9,255 nucleotides of DNA, from assembly GCA_938003875.1 (NCBI GenBank), contig CALKWO010000152.1:1-9255 (forward strand). The letters are read 5' to 3'. The translations under genes and the position numbers were made by a program. This stretch comes from an uncultured bacterium. GTDB lineage: Bacteria; Planctomycetota; Uabimicrobiia; Uabimicrobiales; JABWCH01. Shown one piece after another: positions 1-5,188 of this stretch. The notes beneath the pieces were generated by a model. The model searched no databases. It was not told the origin of the DNA and was given only the letters and a program-made list of their open reading frames with translations. Positions within the stretch are counted from its first letter, which is position 1, and every line of letters begins with the position of its first letter.

Positions 1-29
1 TACTTCTATCCGCTTAAAATACTTTTTTT

Positions 30-57
30 CTTCCTAGAAGCTGCGGAATGTAGGAAG
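30..57. repeat. Inverted repeat downstream of the cytochrome gene
   Basis: CTTCCTA (30-36) and TAGGAAG (51-57) are perfect complements with a 14-base loop, about 15 bases past the cytochrome stop. On the minus strand the stem is followed by an A run, not a T run, so it is not a canonical rho-independent terminator. It could be a 3' stabilising stem. Positions 1-71 hold nothing else recognisable. Confidence 0.3.
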
Positions 58-71
58 TAACGAAAAAGAAG

Positions 72-599
72 CTATTTTTTAGGTCTAGGATGAGCTATAT
101 CTTTTAAGAATTGCTCCAATTTAAACTCTTTATAGGATGGTGATTCTGGATTATGGCATTTGGTGCAGATTGCTTTGGGATTGGGATTCAATCCTTTGCC
201 CACGCATATTTCATGCTTTTTCATAATTTCCTCTTTAGAATACAAGCTACCAGGCCCATGGCAGGTTTCACAGGATACCCCTTCTTCTAAAGTGACTTTG
301 GTCGAAACCCTTTTCTCTGTAAAATTGTATGCAGTAGAATGACACTTCAAACATTTACCACTTTCCTGGGGATTGGCGATTCCTACTTTTTTACCCATAG
401 CTTTAGCTTCTGGTGTTCCTAATACTTTGTATGCCTGAGAATGTTTCTCTTTGGTCCATAACTCATATTGTTTTCCTAAACTCGCTTTATTGTGGCACAA
501 TTTACATTTTTTAACACCTACTAATTCTGGCTCTTCGGCAGAGATAAAATTTCCCAAAGATACCATTGCTAAAAATAGAAAAAATAAAAATCTTAACAT
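72..599 (-). CDS. Tetraheme c-type cytochrome, cytochrome c554-like family, secreted
   Basis: This 175-residue protein is probably a periplasmic electron carrier. Residues 1-21 form a signal peptide (hydrophobic core FLFFLFLAMVSLG, likely cleavage after ISA). There is no lipobox, so it should be soluble. Four CXXCH heme-attachment motifs are visible at residues 32-36 (CKLCH), 83-87 (CLKCH), 110-114 (CETCH) and 145-149 (CTKCH). Other histidines that could be distal ligands are H53 (in KHSQAY), H129 and H170. The surroundings of heme 3 (GVSCETCHGPGS) and the ending IAHPRPKK are typical of the small multiheme family grouped with cytochrome c554. The start is supported by AAAGGAG eight bases upstream. 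It is the last gene of the run, 36 bp after the histidine kinase, and is a plausible client of the maturation proteins encoded upstream. Its redox partner cannot be read from the sequence, and C132 is an extra unpaired cysteine. Confidence 0.93.
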   Translation of the reverse strand: MLRFLFFLFLAMVSLGNFISAEEPELVGVKKCKLCHNKASLGKQYELWTKEKHSQAYKVLGTPEAKAMGKKVGIANPQESGKCLKCHSTAYNFTEKRVSTKVTLEEGVSCETCHGPGSLYSKEEIMKKHEICVGKGLNPNPKAICTKCHNPESPSYKEFKLEQFLKDIAHPRPKK

Positions 600-607
600 T
601 TGAAAAT

Positions 608-614
608 CTCCTTT
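608..614 (-). promoter_or_regulatory. Ribosome binding site of the tetraheme cytochrome gene
   Basis: On the minus strand AAAGGAG lies 8 bases before the ATG at 599. It is one of the two strongest Shine-Dalgarno sequences in the window. It suggests that the terminal cytochrome is translated efficiently, more so than the kinase gene just before it, which has only a weak site. Confidence 0.75.
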
Positions 615-635
615 AAAAATATAAAAAATTAAATT

Positions 636-1901
636 CTACTCAATGTTAGCATTTTCGTCCATCATGATAGGGGAAGTCAAAAAAATTGTAGTTCCTTTTC
701 CTATTTGGGATTGTATTTCCATACTACCTTGCAATTCTTCCAGACGTTCTCGGATATTGAAAAGGCCAAAGCCCATATTCTTGTTGGATGAAAAATCTAT
801 TTTCTTCAAATCAAAACCCAGGCCATTGTCTGCTATAGTAATTTTAATTTTATCATGGCTTTTGAGGAGGCTCACTTTGACATTTTTCGCTTTAGAATGC
901 TTGACAATATTTATAAAAAGTTCCCTCACGGCCTGGAATAGTATGCCTGCTATATCTTTATTGATAGCATGTTCTTTTTCTTTATCTTCTACCTTAAAAG
1001 AAAATGCAATATCGTGCTGTTTTTTAAATTTTTCTATCAGCCAATCTAATGCAGCTTCCAGACCCAATTCATAAAGGATGGGTGGACTCAATTCTATAGT
1101 CAAAGACCTTGTGTCCTGGATTGTTTGATCAATCAACTCTGTAATGATTTTTAAAGTAGGAGAAAAATCTTCAGGGATGCTTTCTTCCAAACCCTTGAGC
1201 TTTATCTTGGCAACAGCAAGAGTTTGTCCAATCCGATCATGTAGCACATTAGCCAGATGCTTTCTTTCTTTGGCTTGGATTGCAGAAAGCTGAGAAGCAA
1301 GGGCTCGAAGTTTTTTTTGATGTAATTTTAGATTTTCTTCTGTCTCTTTACGAATTTCTATTTCATATCTTAGTTTTTCATTTATTATAAGAATATCTTT
1401 TGCTTTTTTCTCAAACTCTATTTCTAATTTTTCGTGAGCCTTTATCATGATTTCTTCAGCACGTTTTTTTTCTGTGATATTCTTATATAGCAAAACATAT
1501 TGAATTTCTTGGCCTGATCCATCGAGAATAGGATAAACAGTGACCTCTACAAAAATATTTTCTCCCTGCGCGCTAAAATGTTTATGTACAGTCGTTTGAG
1601 ACAAATTGTTCTTTGTTAGACTTTGAATGGGGCATGGATGCAAATCGCTGTTGCATGGCATAGTGCTGTCATGGTTGATTGCATAACAATAATGGCCCAA
1701 AATATCTTCCATTTTTTTTTGGCACTGTCCTAAAAATGCCTGATTGGCCCACAAAATTTTCTTATCTTTAGAGATCAAGACAAGACCATCTGTAATGGCC
1801 TGAGCAATTTTTTCAAGCTTGTACTGTTTATGAGAAAATGCCTTTTCTTCAATTTGCTGAAATATTTTTTGAGGCAATTCTTGTATCTTTTTGTATTTCA
1901 T
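636..1901 (-). CDS. Soluble PAS-domain sensor histidine kinase (NarL/DegS-type, HisKA_3 + HATPase_c)
   Basis: This 421-residue kinase has no signal peptide and no membrane segment, so it is probably cytosolic. The order is: a PAS domain at about residues 30-145, containing the cysteine cluster C60, C72, C83, C90 with CYAINH and HPCP; a coiled-coil linker at about 145-205; a HisKA_3 dimerisation and phosphoacceptor helix with ERKHLANVLHDRIGQTL, predicted phosphorylated His221; and an HATPase_c domain. The last shows the N box (E327, N331, H335), G1 box DNGLGFD (358-364) and G2 box GFGLFNIRERL (377-387). HisKA_3 kinases normally phosphorylate LuxR/NarL-type response regulators, and none is encoded here. 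The gene sits 50 bp after resB and 36 bp before the cytochrome gene, which suggests co-transcription and a redox or heme-related signal (inference). The ATG has only a weak site, GTGAG, nine bases upstream. The Cys cluster resembles one found in other PAS sensors; its ligand is unknown. Confidence 0.93.
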   Translation of the reverse strand: MKYKKIQELPQKIFQQIEEKAFSHKQYKLEKIAQAITDGLVLISKDKKILWANQAFLGQCQKKMEDILGHYCYAINHDSTMPCNSDLHPCPIQSLTKNNLSQTTVHKHFSAQGENIFVEVTVYPILDGSGQEIQYVLLYKNITEKKRAEEIMIKAHEKLEIEFEKKAKDILIINEKLRYEIEIRKETEENLKLHQKKLRALASQLSAIQAKERKHLANVLHDRIGQTLAVAKIKLKGLEESIPEDFSPTLKIITELIDQTIQDTRSLTIELSPPILYELGLEAALDWLIEKFKKQHDIAFSFKVEDKEKEHAINKDIAGILFQAVRELFINIVKHSKAKNVKVSLLKSHDKIKITIADNGLGFDLKKIDFSSNKNMGFGLFNIRERLEELQGSMEIQSQIGKGTTIFLTSPIMMDENANIE

Positions 1902-1951
1902 TATGATATGCTCACTTTAAACAGGCCAAAAGAATAGACAGAAACGAATCG

Positions 1952-3121
1952 TCAAGATTTGTCTTTTGCTTCCTTTTTTGAAGAAAGGCAAGGACGAATG
2001 CAAAATTTAAAAAGCAGCCCAAGAGAAAGCAATAGAAAGCCGAAATAAACAAAAGGAACCCCATGATCTTTTACGACCATAAGATCGCTTCTTGTTTTCT
2101 TTTTAATTGGGTCAATATAATAGCTAGATTGGTAAAAGGAAAAATTTTTGTAGCGAAGGGGTCTATTAACAGAAATCGTGCTTTTTTTAGCTATTACATT
2201 ATTTTCTAAAATTTCAATTTCGCTTTTCCATTCTTGAACCTGGCCTTCTTCCTCCAGGTAATAATGGATATAGATGTCTTCAAAGAAAATTTGTTCAGGG
2301 TTCTTCACTAAAGACAAAATCGCTGTTTTTTTGTCCTCTCCATAATACACAGACACAGCAATTTCATCAGTTCTTATTTCTTTAGATTCCCAGGGTTCAA
2401 TCTTGATTTTATAGGAAGACCAGGGTATCTTGTATAAAGTATCAGAGACTACATTGAGATGCTCTTGTATACGTGTATTTCGTACTGTTATAAATAATTT
2501 TGGACTTTTCGGATAACGTTCGGTGATGAATTCATCCAGATAGAGCTTAAAGGGCAACAAGCTTCCCATTTTTTTTTGGATTTCTTCTGGTGCATCCAGT
2601 ATTGACTGGAACCATTCTTGGAAGGATATGAGGCTATCTTTATTGGAATCATAGGAAAAAAGACTCCATTCTGACTGCTCAGAAAGAGATTTTTGCCACT
2701 TTTGCCAGGAGTCTATCTCTTTTTTGTCCCATACCCAATCGCCATTCATATCAAATTGGCGAAAGAATGTTTTAAGATGAGCTTCCTCAAAAAAGAAAGA
2801 AGTCCCTTCTTTTTCATAAACCAGCAAATTTCCTTTGATACCCCATCCTTTGCCTATCAATCCACCAAAAAGTATGATTAAAATGCTTATATGAATCAAA
2901 AAAGAGCTATTGAACCAGACTTTTTTTTGGAAAGAAAGATAAGAGCATGATAGTAAATTTATGGAAAAAGCAATAAGTAAGGCCCAAAAAAAGATGGAAG
3001 AAAATATATATTTAAATGCAAATTGATACTCCAGACATGCTCCTAAAATACAAACAAGAGTAATTGCAGTCAACAAAAATATACTCAATTTTATAGAAGA
3101 CAATTTTTTTATTAAATCCAT
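1952..3121 (-). CDS. resB: ResB/Ccs1-like cytochrome c biogenesis protein with inserted EF-hand pair
   Basis: ResB works with CcsA/ResC in System II to carry heme across the membrane and attach it to apocytochrome c. This 389-residue protein has three N-terminal membrane segments (about residues 11-30, 40-61, 73-92), a large extracytoplasmic domain and one C-terminal segment (about 355-375), the usual ResB topology. Family signatures are the TM3 histidine H77 (LIHISILIILFGG), LLPFKLYLDEFITERYP at 188-204, VNRPLRYKNFSFYQSSY at 318-334, and DHGVPFVYFGF before the last segment. Residues about 112-187, where relatives have a short connection, contain two EF-hand loops (see separate entry). The chosen ATG has GAGG five bases upstream and lies 17 bp after ccsA. 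A longer in-frame reading to 3247 would overlap ccsA by more than 100 bp, with no membrane-protein character in the added part. The family assignment is firm; the EF-hand function is inferred. Confidence 0.93.
   Translation of the reverse strand: MDLIKKLSSIKLSIFLLTAITLVCILGACLEYQFAFKYIFSSIFFWALLIAFSINLLSCSYLSFQKKVWFNSSFLIHISILIILFGGLIGKGWGIKGNLLVYEKEGTSFFFEEAHLKTFFRQFDMNGDWVWDKKEIDSWQKWQKSLSEQSEWSLFSYDSNKDSLISFQEWFQSILDAPEEIQKKMGSLLPFKLYLDEFITERYPKSPKLFITVRNTRIQEHLNVVSDTLYKIPWSSYKIKIEPWESKEIRTDEIAVSVYYGEDKKTAILSLVKNPEQIFFEDIYIHYYLEEEGQVQEWKSEIEILENNVIAKKSTISVNRPLRYKNFSFYQSSYYIDPIKKKTRSDLMVVKDHGVPFVYFGFLLLSLGLLFKFCIRPCLSSKKEAKDKS
2615..2752 (-). other. Paired EF-hand calcium-binding loops inside ResB
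   Basis: Two 12-residue loops match the EF-hand pattern with ligands at positions 1, 3, 5, 9 and 12. Loop 1 is DMNGDWVWDKKE (residues 124-135) and loop 2 is DSNKDSLISFQE (158-169). Each has Asp at 1, Asn at 3, Asp at 5 and the invariant Glu at 12. They start 34 residues apart, close to the spacing of a normal EF-hand pair, and each is flanked by helix-like sequence (LKTFFRQF, IDSWQKWQ, EWSLFSY, WFQSILDA). By ResB topology the pair lies outside the cytoplasmic membrane, just after TM3. Position 6 is Trp or Ser instead of Gly, which EF-hands tolerate. Calcium binding is predicted, not shown. Confidence 0.85.
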
Positions 3122-3126
3122 ATAAA

Positions 3127-3130
3127 CCTC
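3127..3130 (-). promoter_or_regulatory. Ribosome binding site that fixes the resB start
   Basis: GAGG on the minus strand lies five bases before the ATG at 3121, inside the 17-bp gap after the ccsA stop codon. It supports the short 389-residue ResB over the upstream in-frame ATG at 3247. The tight spacing suggests translational coupling with ccsA. Confidence 0.65.
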
Positions 3131-3138
3131 ATTGCTTT

Positions 3139-4137
3139 CTATGCATAAGAGTGCAGGCCTGACAACAGATAGTTTACGCCGAAATAGGTGAATAGAACAG
3201 ACAAAAAGCCGATTACAGATAGCCATGACATGGTTACACCCTGCCATCCGTTTCTATATCGGATATGAAGATAGATTGCATAGATAAGCCATGTAATCAG
3301 TGACCAGGTTTCTTTTGGGTCCCAGCTCCAATAGTTTCCCCAGGCTTCATTTGCCCATACAGAGCCAGAAAGTATTCCCATAGTAAGGAAGGGAAATCCA
3401 AAGGTTATGCTTCCATAGACAAATTTTTTCAAGGTTTCCTCGGATGTTTTCCACTCTTTTTGGGATACAATCCAAAAGCAAGGAAACCAAAGAAGAGAAG
3501 AAAATACCAGCGTTCCAAAAATGAATTGTACAACTACAGCCAAACTCCACTCGATATTCCATTTCCCTGAGTTATATAGATAAGCAGTCGTATAGCCAAC
3601 CACTAAGCCAGATAATAGCAGGCATATCAGGAACAACGCTATCCATTGATGCCAGGAGCGTTTTTGGAGCAAATGAAAAATAGCGGCAAGGAAAGACATT
3701 GCAAACGCTGCATAGCTTATAAAACATAATATCACATGGACCGTAAGCCAAAAATTGTTTCTCAGTGCTGGCATCAAAGGCCGAACAGCAGAAGGGAAAA
3801 AGGTGCTATAAGCTAAAATAATCAAGGCTACAAAGGAAACGGCAGTACCTAAAAAACGATATTTAAATATAGCTTCTATTACAATATATTGAATTACCAA
3901 TACCCATGAAAAAAATACAAGTGTCTCAAAAGTATTGGAAAAAGGAGGATATTGTGCTATCATCCATCTTTGAACAATGAAGGAAAGATGAGAACATGCT
4001 CCTGCTAGAAGAATTATAGTACAAATATATTCCAGTATTCTGTTTTTTTTAAACAGCCATATTGCATAAAGAAACACCGCTAAAAAATAGCAGTAGAATG
4101 CAAAATCGAAGAATATGGATTTCTCCATAAAAATCAT
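3139..4137 (-). CDS. ccsA: Cytochrome c biogenesis protein CcsA/ResC (heme handling, WWD domain)
   Basis: CcsA is the polytopic partner of ResB in System II. It presents heme at the outer face of the membrane for attachment to CXXCH motifs. The 332-residue protein is hydrophobic throughout. The tryptophan-rich WWD signature is at residues 260-278 (WANEAWGNYW followed by SWDPKETW; DNA 3304-3360). Other family marks are PPFSNTFETLVFFSW at 64-78, H134 in LTVHVILCFISYAAF, H291 in the segment after WWD, and the C-terminal VNYLLSGLHSYA with H329. Histidines at such positions are the proposed heme ligands in this family. Length is normal for an unfused CcsA. It starts 71 bp after the TPR gene and ends 17 bp before resB. 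An alternative ATG at 4128, three codons in, has AAGGA about ten bases upstream, so the start is uncertain by three residues. No CcdA or ResA thiol-reduction partner is nearby. Confidence 0.95.
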   Translation of the reverse strand: MIFMEKSIFFDFAFYCYFLAVFLYAIWLFKKNRILEYICTIILLAGACSHLSFIVQRWMIAQYPPFSNTFETLVFFSWVLVIQYIVIEAIFKYRFLGTAVSFVALIILAYSTFFPSAVRPLMPALRNNFWLTVHVILCFISYAAFAMSFLAAIFHLLQKRSWHQWIALFLICLLLSGLVVGYTTAYLYNSGKWNIEWSLAVVVQFIFGTLVFSSLLWFPCFWIVSQKEWKTSEETLKKFVYGSITFGFPFLTMGILSGSVWANEAWGNYWSWDPKETWSLITWLIYAIYLHIRYRNGWQGVTMSWLSVIGFLSVLFTYFGVNYLLSGLHSYA

Positions 4138-4191
4138 TTCCTTTCCAAATTTTATTAAAAGATGCCAGAGGTAGGCAGGATGCTATTGAAA

Positions 4192-4206
4192 AGTTTGTAA
4201 CAAACT
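4192..4206 (-). other. 15-base palindrome between the TPR gene and ccsA (weak attenuator candidate)
   Basis: AGTTTGT and ACAAACT form a near-perfect inverted repeat around one central base, only two bases past the TPR stop codon. On the minus-strand transcript it would fold into a six-pair stem with a three-base loop, followed directly by TTTTC. The stem is AT-rich and the U run is short, so it is at best a leaky terminator or RNA-processing site that lowers ccsA relative to the TPR gene. Confidence 0.3.
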
Positions 4207-4208
4207 GT

Positions 4209-5012
4209 CTATTTTTCCTGCGAAGCAGTAAGTCTGAGTTGTTTTATTTTGTTTATAATCATAGAATTTTGATGATTTTTAGGCATCAATTTAAGCATTT
4301 TTTCATACATATTAGCTGCTTTTTCTTTTTGATTGCTGGATTCATATATCTTAGCAGTGTAGTTCAATGCACCTAAATTTTCAGGCTCTATCTGGAGTGT
4401 CTTTTCAAAATAGTATAATGCTTCCAATATATTAGAAATGGAATAGTATTGCATGGCAATGCCTAAAGGTATCGCTGCATTTTGGGGAGCGATGGAAACC
4501 AATTTTTCATATTCATTGCGCAATTCCACAGTATCCACCTTGTTGGCGATCTTTAACATGATCACATTGTGGAGTGCTTGCCAATGTTTAGGTTCCAGAG
4601 TATATGCCTTTTCAAACTGCTGCAAGGATTCGCTCATTTTCCCTATTTTTTTGAGGATAATTCCATAGTTTGTTATGATATCAGGATTTTTCGGCTCTAT
4701 GGCTAAGGCTTGCTCACAATAGGATATAGCTTCCTGGTATTTACCTGATTCAAAATAAATATTAGATATCTGAACCATGAGTTCATAATTTTTAGGATTT
4801 TGCTGCAAATCTTTTTTTAAGTTTTCGAGCTGCATGTTTGCCATTGCACCATGATCTACTTTTTTATCAACAGGGCACACATCAGAATGTTTGCCATGAT
4901 GGGTAGTGTTCATAGAATGTTTCATCAAAGATGGCAACAGCAAGATTCCAGAAGCAATGATACTACCAAGAGTAAAACCCAAAAAAAGGAAAAAGAAGTC
5001 ACGTTGCTTCAC
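4209..5012 (-). CDS. Membrane-anchored TPR protein, possible cytochrome c maturation chaperone
   Basis: The 267-residue product has a short charged N-terminus (MKQRD), one membrane segment at about residues 6-29 with no clear cleavage site, then a His/Met/Cys-rich linker (30-60, with HSM, THHGKH, VCPVD and DHGAM). Five TPR-like repeats follow at about 75-107, 109-141, 142-176 (degenerate), 178-210 and 211-244. The TPRs probably face the periplasm. It is the first gene of the ccsA-resB run; TPR domains in CcmH/NrfG/CcmI-type proteins bind apocytochrome tails in System I, so an equivalent role here is plausible but inferred. The GTG start is chosen because AAGGAG lies nine bases upstream and the product then begins just before the membrane anchor. 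The next upstream ATG (5075) abuts a perfect TATAAT and has no ribosome site. A general TPR scaffold is the alternative. Confidence 0.82.
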   Translation of the reverse strand: MKQRDFFFLFLGFTLGSIIASGILLLPSLMKHSMNTTHHGKHSDVCPVDKKVDHGAMANMQLENLKKDLQQNPKNYELMVQISNIYFESGKYQEAISYCEQALAIEPKNPDIITNYGIILKKIGKMSESLQQFEKAYTLEPKHWQALHNVIMLKIANKVDTVELRNEYEKLVSIAPQNAAIPLGIAMQYYSISNILEALYYFEKTLQIEPENLGALNYTAKIYESSNQKEKAANMYEKMLKLMPKNHQNSMIINKIKQLRLTASQEK

Positions 5013-5021
5013 GATATGGTA

Positions 5022-5027
5022 CTCCTT
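5022..5027 (-). promoter_or_regulatory. Ribosome binding site that fixes a GTG start for the TPR gene
   Basis: AAGGAG on the minus strand lies nine bases before GTG at 5012. No ATG is available nearby in that frame at a suitable distance, so this site decides the start. Confidence 0.75.
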
Positions 5028-5066
5028 CGTAAGTTTATAGCTATTGAAAACAACATATAGATTTTT

Positions 5067-5095
5067 ATTATACATTGCAAAGGAGTTATGGAAAA
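5067..5095 (-). promoter_or_regulatory. Candidate sigma70-type promoter of the TPR-ccsA-resB-kinase-cytochrome run
   Basis: On the minus strand there is a perfect TATAAT (5067-5072) immediately preceded by TG. A 17-base spacer separates it from TTTTCC (5090-5095), a weak -35 match. Transcription would begin near 5060 and leave a leader of about 48 bases before the GTG at 5012. A good -10 with a poor -35 is typical of promoters that need an activator, and a dyad overlaps the -35 here. Confidence 0.5.
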
Positions 5096-5115
5096 TCAGT
5101 TTATACCTGATTTTC
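5091..5115. promoter_or_regulatory. Perfect 9-bp inverted repeat overlapping the -35 region; candidate operator
   Basis: GAAAATCAG (5091-5099) and CTGATTTTC (5107-5115) are exact reverse complements separated by seven bases. The promoter-proximal arm covers the -35 hexamer. A second, mutually exclusive small hairpin (CCTGA, TTT, TCAGG; 5106-5118) shares the distal arm, and a further partial copy, CCTGATTC, lies at 5128-5135. The position fits a dimeric regulator site. No U tract follows, so it is not a good terminator for the upstream Ser/Thr kinase gene. Confidence 0.5.
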
Positions 5116-5188
5116 AGGTTCTATATTCCTGATTCAAACTATCTGTCTTGGCAAAGATTATAGATGTGGAATATAGGCCTTACTGTTT

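Noticed and set aside
30..57. Inverted repeat as a rho-independent terminator for the cytochrome gene
   Set aside because: On the transcribed strand the stem is followed by A residues rather than T residues, and the 14-base loop is long.
643..1074. Plus-strand open frame of 143 codons
   Set aside because: It lies wholly antisense to the well-conserved HATPase_c domain of the histidine kinase and its product shows no recognisable motif.
3122..3247. Longer ResB beginning at the ATG at 3247
   Set aside because: It would overlap ccsA by more than 100 bp, the added residues look like out-of-frame ccsA sequence, and a GAGG ribosome site sits correctly before the ATG at 3121.
5013..5075. Longer TPR protein beginning at the ATG at 5075
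   Set aside because: That ATG abuts a perfect TATAAT and lacks a ribosome site, while AAGGAG precedes the GTG at 5012, which starts just before the membrane anchor.
5088..5132. Plus-strand 14-codon reading frame (ATG to TGA) after AAAGGAG
   Set aside because: The ribosome-like sequence is only two bases from the ATG, no plus-strand gene follows, and the frame merely reads through the dyad.
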